From contig NZ_BOLN01000001.1 in NCBI RefSeq assembly GCF_016861655.1, positions 62,001 to 126,000 of the forward strand: a stretch of DNA of 64,000 nt, written 5' to 3'. Made by a program: the position numbers and the translations under genes. This document shows positions 1-7,064 of this stretch, piece after piece (the stretch's first letter is position 1; every line of letters begins with the position of its first letter). The DNA comes from Levilactobacillus lanxiensis. GTDB taxonomy: Bacteria > Bacillota > Bacilli > Lactobacillales > Lactobacillaceae. Under the pieces are notes generated by a model. It was not told the origin of the DNA. It ran no database searches and saw only the letters and a list, made by a program, of their open reading frames with translations.

Positions 1-717
1 CCCAAGCGCACTGTCCGCTAGTAGCGGGCGCAGTGGGGTAATCTGAGACACCGGTACGGACCCATCCGTGAGTCGGCCAGAAAGCGTGCCGTAGACATTG
101 TGAATCATTCCCGTCCCCAGAGCCGACCAGTCGACTGGCGTGGCCCGTAGCCGCTGAAAAGTGGCATCAACGGGGTGATCCGCATCATGTTCGTCAACAG
201 GAGATCCCAAGAGGACTAACCGGTTCAGCCGGGGAACATCCCCCGCCGCACCGTACAATAACAAACTATTAACTGCAGCACTGCCACCCCACGAGTGAGC
301 CACGAGATTATAGGCTTGCACGTGGTCGTGGCTTTTTAAATACCGCAAAATCGCGGTGATCCAGCTAATCTGCTGTTGATAGTCGGCCGTAAACGTATGG
401 TCAAATATCACTTGAATCAGTGGATTATCGGCTTGGCCGGTCCACTTTCCAGTGACATGTAACTCCCCGTGACGGTCGACGCGCACCGTTAACACTTTGT
501 GACCAAATCCGGCTCGAGCCAGCCACCGCAATAACCCATTATAGGTCCACGCGTTGCCACCCCAACCAGGAATAAAGAGTGTCGGCGTTGTCGTGTAAGT
601 GAACCGTGGTCGCCGTCGTCGCAGGGGCTCTGCCGGGGTCGTCTGCCGACTTGCCCAGTGAAACCCCAACCAACTTGCACCCAAAACCATTGGCAACCAA
701 CGTAATTTACGCCACAT
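1..717 (-). CDS. DUF915-type alpha/beta hydrolase, 3' part outside window
   Basis: Reads leftwards from an ATG at 715-717 behind a strong AAGGAGGG site and runs off the window edge after 239 codons. After a hydrophobic N-terminus (a membrane anchor or signal, residues about 4-25) comes a strand ending in FIPGWGGNAW, the oxyanion-loop region of lipase-like hydrolases. The nucleophile elbow is HSWGG, with serine as the presumed nucleophile. This matches the exported DUF915 cell-surface hydrolases common in lactobacilli. Substrate is unknown. The catalytic His would lie beyond the edge. A distant relative with GHSNGG is encoded at 28458-29351. Confidence 0.8.
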   Translation of the reverse strand, partial: MWRKLRWLPMVLGASWLGFHWASRQTTPAEPLRRRRPRFTYTTTPTLFIPGWGGNAWTYNGLLRWLARAGFGHKVLTVRVDRHGELHVTGKWTGQADNPLIQVIFDHTFTADYQQQISWITAILRYLKSHDHVQAYNLVAHSWGGSAAVNSLLLYGAAGDVPRLNRLVLLGSPVDEHDADHPVDATFQRLRATPVDWSALGTGMIHNVYGTLSGRLTDGSVPVSQITPLRPLLADSALG

Positions 718-1001
718 ACCGCAACCCTCCTTAAACTAATCCATTATGCCAGTTCTCTCAATTGTACACAAGTGAAATTTCGTTCATAAAACATTTGTCA
801 CCGTTAACATTTTTACGTGGAAATTCATCCGCATAAGTTATGGCCTATCTTGGTCAAACAAACGTTGCTTCACGACAGCCTTGTGATTAACCGCACCAAT
901 TATTGGTTTTTGTTAGAAATTCATTTGACAATTGTCCGGACAAAAATATATGATAGACTTAAATGAAACCGCTTTAGACAAATAGAAATCGAGGACTTGC
1001 T
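718..1001 (+). promoter_or_regulatory. galM promoter and cre-like site
   Basis: A sigma-A promoter reads TTGACA at 925-930, an 18-base spacer and TATGAT at 949-954. TGAAACCGCTTTAG at 964-977 closely resembles the CcpA site (cre) and covers the expected transcription start, so glucose repression by roadblock is likely. The ribosome site GAGGA is at 989-993. The rest of this spacer shows nothing clear. Confidence 0.65.
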
Positions 1002-2033
1002 ATGCAAACTGCTACGAACCACTGGGATACTTACCAAAATGAAGCCGTCACTGAATACACCATTGAAAATGACAATGGTGTGAAGCTTGCCATCCTGAGC
1101 TGGGGAGCCACGTTGCACCAGTTAATGGTGCCGACTGCCAAGGGTGATAAGAATCTGGTGCTATCTTACCACAAGATGGCCGATTACCTAGACAATCCGT
1201 TCTACGTTTGCATGGGCATTGGCCGAACTGCTGGCCGGATTACCCGGGGAACTTTCGACTTAGACGGTCAAACCGTTCACGTTGATCCTAATGAAGGAAA
1301 GAATACCCTGCATGGTGGTCCCCACGGCTTCAACACGGTCAACTGGGCCGGTAACCTGGACACCACGGACCCCGACAAGGCACGAATCATTTTGACCCAC
1401 ACCTTCAAGAGCACCGACGACTCCTTCCCTGGTGACCTGACCGCTAAAATGATCTACAGTCTGGACAACCACGACCGGGTGACCCTGGCCTTCGAAGCCA
1501 CTAGCACGGCACTCACCCTCTTCAATCCAACGCTGCACGTCTACTTTAACGTCGGCGATGACCAGTTGATTTCTGGGCAAACGTTGCAGATCAACAGCCA
1601 AGAACACCTCGATCTTGACGGCGAAAAATTACCAACCGGGAAGATGGTCGCTAACGCTGGCACCCCTTACGACTTCGCCGACGGTCAAAACTTAGGCAAG
1701 GCCATCCGTGGACTCCAAGACATCCCCGAAAAGGGCTTCGATGACGTGTACCACGTGGTTCCGGGCGCCGATGACATGGTCGCTAAATTATCCGATCCGC
1801 AATCCAACCGGGCCGTCACCATCAAGTCCAAGCGTAACGGTCTCGTGGTCTTCACCGCGAACTCCTTCACGTCCGACATGAAGTTGACGACTGGTGCTGG
1901 CCAGCCTTACATGGGCGTTGCGTTGGAAGCACAAGGACTTCCCGACTCCCAGAACTTCCCTGAATTTGGGGACGTTAAGCTGGCGCCAGGCGAGACCAAG
2001 CGCGACGAAATCATCTACGACATCACTTACTAA
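1002..2033 (+). CDS. galM: Aldose 1-epimerase (galactose mutarotase)
   Basis: 343 residues, normal length for GalM. It interconverts the alpha and beta anomers of aldoses in the cytoplasm. Family landmarks are GIGRTAGRI near residue 73, LHGGPHGFN near 104 (substrate-binding His), NPTLHVYFNV near 170 (catalytic His region) and the C-terminal VALEAQGLPDSQNFPEF with the catalytic Glu region. Maltose phosphorylase, encoded 5 kb away, releases beta-glucose 1-phosphate and glucose, so a mutarotase fits with the sugar genes of this region, although it is transcribed alone from its own promoter. An inverted class A repeat begins about 30 bases after the stop. Confidence 0.93.
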   Translation: MQTATNHWDTYQNEAVTEYTIENDNGVKLAILSWGATLHQLMVPTAKGDKNLVLSYHKMADYLDNPFYVCMGIGRTAGRITRGTFDLDGQTVHVDPNEGKNTLHGGPHGFNTVNWAGNLDTTDPDKARIILTHTFKSTDDSFPGDLTAKMIYSLDNHDRVTLAFEATSTALTLFNPTLHVYFNVGDDQLISGQTLQINSQEHLDLDGEKLPTGKMVANAGTPYDFADGQNLGKAIRGLQDIPEKGFDDVYHVVPGADDMVAKLSDPQSNRAVTIKSKRNGLVVFTANSFTSDMKLTTGAGQPYMGVALEAQGLPDSQNFPEFGDVKLAPGETKRDEIIYDITY

Positions 2034-2065
2034 GCCTTTGATTTTGGTGGGCTAAACGGTCGTTG

Positions 2066-2350
2066 CCCTCGCCACAGACCTGGTGAAAAGTACGCTGACG
2101 CATGCGGTAACTTTCCGTTCCCGGCGGTGGGTTCAAAACGCCCTGCTATGGGGTCGGTTCCAGCCTGAGAAACGGGCTTCCACCTCGACTTTGAGCCGAA
2201 GTGCGGTCTCAAAGGTCGTCCCATGCTCTAAGCTGAGAAAAAACCTCAGCTAAGACCATCGACACAGCTGGTCGCCTTGGCCCACCTCTGGTCACTGACA
2301 CTTACCGTGCTGGCGCATTTTCACCAAGCCTGTGCTGACACAGGTTTAAC
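2066..2350 (-). repeat. Structured element, class A, inverted
   Basis: Full-length class A copy read on the minus strand. Its CCGGAGGCGC end is degenerate and faces the galM stop. Core blocks (CAGCTGTGTCGATGG, the CTTTGAGACCGC/GCTCAAAG hairpin, CCCCA(T)AGCAGGGC) are all present. The outer stem reads GGTGGGCCAAGGCG against CGTTTTGAACCCACC. Confidence 0.85.
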
Positions 2351-2442
2351 TCACCATCACGTGCTTACTTGTAGTGATTGGCTTAGCCTATCGTGAGTAT
2401 TAGCAGAAAGTTTTTCTGCGTGTGTTTTTCTAAAAATAGTTG

Positions 2443-2489
2443 AAAAAAAATCTGACTTTCCACTTTATGTGGGTGGTCAGATTTTTTTA
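2443..2489. terminator. Bidirectional rho-independent terminator
   Basis: A-tract, then an ATCTGAC/GTCAGAT stem with an inner CCAC/GTGG part, then a T-tract. It works in either direction and separates galM from the S14 gene. Confidence 0.7.
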
Positions 2490-2536
2490 GCAACGTTAAG
2501 TGATTGCGCCTACTAGGAATTTTCGAGTCGCTTCGT

Positions 2537-2611
2537 TTGACAATTAAATGGCCGCTATGATAAGTTAGTAAAACGTAATCATTACTATTTATAAAGGAGC
2601 GACATCTATTC
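2537..2611 (+). promoter_or_regulatory. Zur box and promoter of the S14 paralogue
   Basis: ACGTAATCATTACT centred on base 2580 has the perfect inner palindrome GTAAT-C-ATTAC with A/T-rich flanks. This closely matches the Bacillus Zur site TCGTAATNATTACGA. TTGACA at 2537-2542 is a good -35; the -10 is weak and lies near 2556-2565. The ribosome site AAAGGAG is at 2593-2599. I infer repression by Zur when zinc is sufficient. Confidence 0.65.
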
Positions 2612-2881
2612 ATGGCAAAGAAGTCAAAGATTGCAAAAGCAAAACGGATTGCAAAAACCGTTGAAAAGTACGCGGAACGCCGCGCTGAATTAAAGGCAGC
2701 GGGCGATTACGAAGCACTCGCCCTGTTACCGCGGGATGCCTCCCCAACCCGGATGCATCACCGAGACCACCTCGACGGCCGGCCACACGCCTACATGCGC
2801 AAGTTCGGGTTATCCCGGTTAAACTTCCGCCAATTAGCCCATCAGGGACAGATTCCCGGGGTCCGGAAGGCTAGCTGGTAG
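2612..2881 (+). CDS. rpsN: Ribosomal protein S14, zinc-independent (C-minus) form
   Basis: 89 residues with the S14 signature [23 protein letters not shown] around 47-69 and the C-terminal [11 protein letters not shown]. There is not a single cysteine, so the CxxC...CxxC zinc ribbon of the 61-residue housekeeping S14 is absent. In Bacillus the equivalent protein replaces zinc-containing S14 during zinc starvation and frees zinc. The gene stands alone, outside any ribosomal operon, behind a Zur-type operator, which fits that role. The housekeeping copy would be elsewhere in the genome. Confidence 0.95.
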   Translation: MAKKSKIAKAKRIAKTVEKYAERRAELKAAGDYEALALLPRDASPTRMHHRDHLDGRPHAYMRKFGLSRLNFRQLAHQGQIPGVRKASW

Positions 2882-2884
2882 ACA

Positions 2885-3012
2885 GAGTGCGGAGCAAGGC
2901 GGTTAACTCCTGAGCATTAACGTCATTAAGTGCCCGACCGGGGGACCCGGTCCGGTGCTTAATGGGGTTAAGCGGAGGGAGTTGCCTTGCGGAGCACGTT
3001 TCAGAGGCCGCC
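2885..3012 (+). repeat. Structured element C, complete copy
   Basis: Nested stem: GCAAGGC...AACTCC pairs with GGAGTTGCCTTGC, closing boxes GAGCATTAA and TTAAGCGGA. An inner hairpin ATTAAG...ACCGGG/CCCGGT...CTTAAT sits inside. It begins GAGTGCGGA and ends GCACGTTTCAG. The same boxes with different stem sequence recur at 22329-22450. It starts 3 bases after the S14 stop. Confidence 0.6.
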
Positions 3013-3222
3013 AGACTCGGGATAGACAGGCGTAGAACCAGTCAAACGATCTAACACCGTTTCCCGGTCAACGATACAGCCCATTGCCGAACCAAAGTTA
3101 AGCGCAGGGGCCTGCCCCGCGTAGCACGTTTCAGAGGCCGCCAGGACCAGGACAGAACCGTGTAGAACCGGTCAAAAGACCTAAAGCCGTTTCCCGGTCA
3201 ACGGCACAGTCCATTACTAAGA
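2993..3222 (+). repeat. Degenerate tandem repeat, two units of period 130
   Basis: Two units start with AGCACGTTTCAGAGGCCGCC at 2993 and 3123. They continue with (A/G)GTAGAACC(A/G)GTCAAA, CCGTTTCCCGGTCAACG and a shared CAG(C/T)CCATT. The second unit is preceded at 3097-3122 by the right half of element C (TTAAGCGCAGGGG plus hairpin), so the duplication carried part of C with it. No coding potential was seen. Confidence 0.6.
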
Positions 3223-3243
3223 CTGAACAAAATTTCAAAATCC

Positions 3244-3287
3244 AACCCACGTCAAACGCTGCCCGCGGCTCCGTTTGACGTGGGTTT
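3244..3287. terminator. Strong rho-independent terminator
   Basis: Stem AACCCACGTCAAACG / CGTTTGACGTGGGTT followed by T5. The right arm TTGACG (3275-3280), 17 bases and TAAACT (3298-3303) also form a plausible promoter for the next gene, so terminator and promoter overlap. Confidence 0.75.
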
Positions 3288-3338
3288 TTCCATGCCGTAA
3301 ACTTGAGATAACATTGTTCCTAAAAAGGAGAAAATCAC

Positions 3339-3782
3339 ATGACAGAAATCTTAACGGTCATTCGCGACTTTACCGTTTATGGCAACCGGGATGAGGATCA
3401 GGTTCCCTACGGCCTCGACTTACCTAAAATCAGCGCACAATTCGTTGGCGTGAGTCCCGCCATGGCGTTTGACGTCCACAACCAACCGAAACTAGCCCGC
3501 GACAAAGAACGCCAACTTCGTAAAATTGAAACCGCTATCCGCACGGAATTTGAAGCGGACATCGCTAACCTGGGTAGCGACGACCTGAACGCAAACCTCG
3601 CGACCATGCAACACCTCCTCACGACTTTCAAAGAGCGGCTCGAACAAGACTTTTTGGTTAAGGACCAACTCGACTTGGAAAGCCTGACCACGCACGGTGA
3701 ATGGCTGGCCTACTGGCAAGAAGATGCGCCCATGGTCAAGGCCAAGGAACAGCAACAGGAAAATATGCCGAATGACTTTTAA
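3339..3782 (+). CDS. Hypothetical cytoplasmic protein
   Basis: 147 residues behind an AAAAGGAGAAAATCAC ribosome site. No signal peptide or membrane segment. Residues 50-105 are rich in charged and Leu/Ala residues and look helical. The C-terminus ends in Gln/Glu-rich KAKEQQQENMPNDF. I do not recognise a family. It stands alone between a terminator-embedded promoter and a bidirectional terminator. Third-position GC use resembles its neighbours, so it looks like a real resident gene. Confidence 0.75.
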   Translation: MTEILTVIRDFTVYGNRDEDQVPYGLDLPKISAQFVGVSPAMAFDVHNQPKLARDKERQLRKIETAIRTEFEADIANLGSDDLNANLATMQHLLTTFKERLEQDFLVKDQLDLESLTTHGEWLAYWQEDAPMVKAKEQQQENMPNDF

Positions 3783-3795
3783 CACACTATATGAC

Positions 3796-3830
3796 AAAGG
3801 AGCTGTGACCCAATCGTCACGGCTCCTTTT
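3796..3830. terminator. Bidirectional terminator between convergent genes
   Basis: AAAGGAGCTGTGAC / GTCACGGCTCCTTTT with a 6-base loop. Serves both the hypothetical gene and the convergent nitronate monooxygenase-like gene. Confidence 0.8.
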
Positions 3831-3836
3831 TACTTT

Positions 3837-4811
3837 CTATGCAGGAATTCCTGCGCTGATTCGGTCAACGATCGTTTGCACGGCATCAATCGCATGGATG
3901 TTAGAAATCCCTAAACCAAATGAGGCGTACCCCTTACTCAGGTCACCGACCAGCATCCCCTGGCGCATACCATCATACGCATTAGAGGCCTTGAAGATTT
4001 CCTGACCGGTTGCGCCAGCTTGGTTCATCTCCATCAAATGATTGGGCAGTTCGCCCGGCAAGGACCGGTAGTAAGCTGGCTCTGACCGGTACATTAACAT
4101 GTCATCGGCATTAGTCGTAACACCTTGTTGTTTGATGTTCTCGGCCATCCGCGATTCTTGACTCATCAGAAAGGCCGTGCCACAGTACACACCTTCCGCA
4201 CCGAGAGCAAAGGCAGCCTTCGCCGTCCGGGCATCCGTAATGCCCCCAGCGGCCATGATTGGGGTATGATCAACCGCATCGGCTAATAACGGCACGATGG
4301 ACAGGGTCCCCACCGTTCTTTCGGGGACGGTCCCCCCTTCGTCAAACCCAGTGGCTACAATGACGTCGGCACCATTGGCTTCGGCTTCTTGAGCGTTCTC
4401 AACGGACGGTGTGATGTACCGGTAGACGATTTTGACCCCGTGTTCGTGTAATTCCTTGAACAGCGTTGGGACGATTGGCCCCACGTAGGCCACGACCGGA
4501 ATCTTTTCGGCATAGATCAGCTCTAGCGTTGGCCGCGTAAAGGTATCGGTCTTAGGATCGCCGGTGGGTCCAAAGTTCAACCCAAAAGGCTTGTCCGTCA
4601 ATGCCTTGGTCTTGTGGATTTCTGTACGCATCCGCTCAATCGTCTCATCTAAGGACTTGGTGCCCGTGGTTTGGCCCGCGTTGAACCCCAGCATTCCTAA
4701 GCCACCGGCATTACTAACGGCGGCCACCAATTTAGCATCCGTCAACCACAGTAGTGGTCCCTGAATAATGGGTTTCTCAATTCCTAAAATATCGCAAATT
4801 CGATTGGTCAT
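3837..4811 (-). CDS. Nitronate monooxygenase / 2-nitropropane dioxygenase family FMN protein
   Basis: 324 residues forming a TIM-barrel flavoprotein of the NPD family. The N-terminal IQGPLLWLTDAKLVAAVSNAGGLG is the family's FMN/nitronate region. GADVIVATGFDEGG near 150 and PIMAAGGITDARTAKAAFALGAEGVYCGTAFL near 185-215 bind FMN phosphate. The loop usually read as (E)AGGH has DEGGT here, so the usual active-site His is absent. That weakens a strict nitronate monooxygenase call; a FabK-like or other oxidoreductase role is possible. It is divergent from a LysR regulator that probably controls it. Confidence 0.8.
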   Translation of the reverse strand: MTNRICDILGIEKPIIQGPLLWLTDAKLVAAVSNAGGLGMLGFNAGQTTGTKSLDETIERMRTEIHKTKALTDKPFGLNFGPTGDPKTDTFTRPTLELIYAEKIPVVAYVGPIVPTLFKELHEHGVKIVYRYITPSVENAQEAEANGADVIVATGFDEGGTVPERTVGTLSIVPLLADAVDHTPIMAAGGITDARTAKAAFALGAEGVYCGTAFLMSQESRMAENIKQQGVTTNADDMLMYRSEPAYYRSLPGELPNHLMEMNQAGATGQEIFKASNAYDGMRQGMLVGDLSKGYASFGLGISNIHAIDAVQTIVDRISAGIPA

Positions 4812-4965
4812 GACTATTACCTCCTGGGTGATTTTTGATTATTTTTAATTTGTAAGTCTATTCACAAGTGCTATTATATTAGCAAAGAACGTGTTTGACC
4901 AATACGGATTCATTTTTAAAATATAACCAAAGTGTAATAACCTATGACCAAAGGAGCCTTATCCC
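4812..4965. promoter_or_regulatory. Divergent promoters with shared -35 region
   Basis: Leftward: TTGGTC (reverse of 4897-4902), 18-base spacer, TATAAT (reverse of 4873-4878). Rightward: TTGACC 4895-4900 with an A/T-rich -10 around 4919-4925. The two -35 boxes overlap. That is a typical layout for a LysR regulator controlling both itself and its neighbour. Confidence 0.55.
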
Positions 4966-5883
4966 ATGAATCGTCAACGAACCTTGTTAAGCATTCTACA
5001 ATCCGTCGAATTTTCCGCCACTATCTCAGAAATTGCCGACCGACTTTACCTGAGTCAACCCTACGTGAGCCGCATTTTAAAGGACGAAGAAACCAAGTTC
5101 GGCGTTGTCCTGATCAACCGCCGTGACAAGCCCATCGAACTCACCAAGTTTGGCGTTTTTATTCTCGCTAGTTTGAAAAAAATCGCCAGTGCTGAGGACA
5201 GTCTAAACACAGGCATTGAAAACCTCAAGGCCCAGCAATCTCGCCCCATCCGCATCAGCAACGGGAATCCCTTTCTGACTGAGGACATTATCGACGCCAT
5301 CACGCGTTACCTGGATGCCCATCCTCAAGCCAACATTGAACTCGCCCAATCGCAGACCCGCCATGTGGCCAGCGACTTGGCCGAGGGCGCTATCGATATT
5401 ACCATTGGTCAACGCTGGAACGCCGCGGACATTGAGATCACCGACCTCCCCTCGCCCGTTTTCTATCTGCCGATTGCCGACTCCTGTCAGCCATTCGATC
5501 CCAGCACGCTTTATCTGCCCTTGGAGGACGACACGCTGACCAGAATGGCGGAGTGCCGCTACGTTGGGCTTTCTGGCCATTCCGAATTTCAAGCCTACGT
5601 GGATAACCTCTTCAAGCGCGTCGGCATTCACCCCCGCAACCAACTCTTCTTGCCGACGCCGGCCAGCGCCCTGAAAACCGTCTTCAACATGACCAATGCC
5701 ACAACCATCACGACCCGCAAGCTGGCCGAACGCCACCTGCCCGCGGGCCGCTACAACCTAATGCCCCTGCCAACCAACTTTATTCGCACCGACACCTCCA
5801 TCATGACCCTGACCACAGCGGATCAAACGATTCAACAGTTAGCCCATTTTTTGACTGATGAACTGGTACGGGCAATTCGTTAA
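4966..5883 (+). CDS. LysR-family transcriptional regulator
   Basis: 305 residues. The winged helix-turn-helix occupies residues 1-60 (SEIADRLYLSQPYVSRILKDEETKFGVVLINR), followed by a linker helix and a periplasmic-binding-like effector domain from about 88. The recognition helix SQPYVSRILKDEE is a slightly divergent form of the LysR consensus. It starts behind AAGGAGCC and is divergent from the nitronate monooxygenase-like gene with overlapping promoters, so that gene is the likely target. The effector is unknown. Confidence 0.85.
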   Translation: MNRQRTLLSILQSVEFSATISEIADRLYLSQPYVSRILKDEETKFGVVLINRRDKPIELTKFGVFILASLKKIASAEDSLNTGIENLKAQQSRPIRISNGNPFLTEDIIDAITRYLDAHPQANIELAQSQTRHVASDLAEGAIDITIGQRWNAADIEITDLPSPVFYLPIADSCQPFDPSTLYLPLEDDTLTRMAECRYVGLSGHSEFQAYVDNLFKRVGIHPRNQLFLPTPASALKTVFNMTNATTITTRKLAERHLPAGRYNLMPLPTNFIRTDTSIMTLTTADQTIQQLAHFLTDELVRAIR

Positions 5884-5893
5884 AGCCGTCACT

Positions 5894-5932
5894 AAAATAG
5901 CTCCCACCACTTACGGTGAGGAGCTATTTTTA
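5894..5932. terminator. Bidirectional terminator
   Basis: AAAATAGCTCCCACC / GGTGAGGAGCTATTTT between convergent genes. It overlaps the stop codon of the leftward gene. Confidence 0.8.
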
Positions 5933-6415
5933 ACGACTCATCAACTTTTGCCAGCCAAGCATCCCCAGCAACCCGACTAAAACTAGTGGCGCCAACACAA
6001 CGCCCAAGAAATCAATCAACCGGCGAACCAAAACGTCAAAATCACCAGTGTGACTGGTCGGCCGTTTAACACGCACGGACCCACCCATCAAGAACGGCCC
6101 ACCCATGTGCACATAGATATGTTGATTCTGAAGTGCGGCCGAGGCATCACCAACCTGTGGCACCCTGCGTCGGTAATGGCGCACAATCACTTTTTCACCG
6201 ACAATGCAGATCACCGGAAAGAGCCCCACCAGGTTAAACGTCAGGTACCAGGAAACACCATCCCACACCGGCACAAATTGGCCGAATACCAAGCGACAAT
6301 CAACCAAAAGTCCCAGCAGGTAAGTAACCAACCCCAGTGCGTAAGCCAGCCAATAGTTTCGTAGTCGTTTAAAGTTATCGTCGATGATGAAGTCTTGCTT
6401 TTTCACCGCCATCAT
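5930..6415 (-). CDS. Hypothetical membrane protein, three or four helices
   Basis: 161 residues. Hydrophobic segments lie at about 22-42, 52-75 and 135-157, with a basic loop (VIVRHYRRRVPQVGD) after the second, suggesting a polytopic inner-membrane protein. The ATG may be the first or second Met (ATGATG) behind AAGGGG. I do not recognise the family. The gene is monocistronic and ends in a shared terminator. Confidence 0.65.
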   Translation of the reverse strand: MMAVKKQDFIIDDNFKRLRNYWLAYALGLVTYLLGLLVDCRLVFGQFVPVWDGVSWYLTFNLVGLFPVICIVGEKVIVRHYRRRVPQVGDASAALQNQHIYVHMGGPFLMGGSVRVKRPTSHTGDFDVLVRRLIDFLGVVLAPLVLVGLLGMLGWQKLMSR

Positions 6416-6523
6416 CCCCTTGAATCGGATTGAAATTTGCGTAAATTATACCTAGCGATATCTTCGAGGCGTTAGCCCAACACATGGGGATGCACGATGA
6501 ACTCCCTAACCTCAATCGACAGC

Positions 6524-6561
6524 AAAAGCAGCGCCCACCATTAACGTGAGCGCTGCCTTTT
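6524..6561. terminator. Hairpin terminator
   Basis: AAAAGCAGCGC / GCGCTGCCTTTT with a 15-base loop. It could end leftward transcripts of the maltose phosphorylase gene that read through the two repeats in between. Confidence 0.5.
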
Positions 6562-6616
6562 GACTACATTTGTGTAATTAACGTTCAATCAAATCTGATA
6601 AAAACGACTGTCTGTG

Positions 6617-6815
6617 GGCTAAACCAGTGTCAGCCGCAGGTATGGTGAAAATGAGCTCAGCCGTGGGAGTTTTCTTAGCGGTTTACCGCTTAGAAAACTG
6701 CTACCTTTGAGACTCGGGTTAGGAGGCTCAAAGTAAGTCTGGAGACCGCCTTTTGGCTCCAGACGGGCGCCCACAGCGAACCGGTCTCATTTGCACCATG
6801 CCGGAGGCGCTGGCT
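6617..6815 (+). repeat. Structured element, class B
   Basis: Complete copy. P3 reads AGTTTTCTTAGCGG/CCGCTTAGAAAACT, P4 CTTTGAGA/GGCTCAAAG and P5 GTCTGGAG/CTCCAGAC. Terminal arms are weaker than usual (ATGGTGAAAATGAG against CTCATTTGCACCAT). A class A copy follows directly in the same orientation. Confidence 0.88.
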
Positions 6816-6857
6816 AGAACTGTTCAGCCATCAGCTTGATAAAAATGGGTGCGAACC

Positions 6858-7048
6858 ACGTCAGTGACCAGAGGCGGGCCAAGCCGCCCAGCTGTGTCGA
6901 TGGACTTAGCTGAGGTTTCTCACTCAGCTTAGCCCATGGGACAACCTTTGAGACCGCACTTCGGCTCAAAGTTGAGGTGGAAGCCCGCTTCTCAGGCTGG
7001 AACCGACCCCACAGCAGGGCCGCTTGAGCCCGCCGTCGGGAACGAAAA
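6858..7048 (+). repeat. Structured element, class A core without its right end
   Basis: Core complete from GTGACCAGAGGCGGGCC to CCGTCGGGAACG. The terminal inverted repeat arm after it is missing. The outer stem is compensated: GGCGGGCCAAGC pairs with GCTTGAGCCCGCC. It ends about 17 bases from the maltose phosphorylase stop. Confidence 0.85.
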
Positions 7049-7064
7049 TCGTACACACACATTT

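Noticed and set aside
2066-2350. Repeats as insertion sequences or transposon remnants
   Set aside because: No transposase or fragment of one, and I could not find clear target-site duplications. Non-autonomous mobility remains possible, so I call them structured elements.
5203-5736. 177-codon frame opposite the LysR gene
   Set aside because: Shadow of a well-supported LysR protein; no ribosome site or recognisable domain.
6814-7062. Short frames inside the repeats (also at 13002, 15404, 15543, 16566, 20334, 45011, 47917, 48014, 50374 and 58718)
   Set aside because: They arise from GC-rich repeat sequence. The same pseudo-peptides recur because the repeats recur, not because of conserved coding. 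Stems, not reading frames, are conserved.
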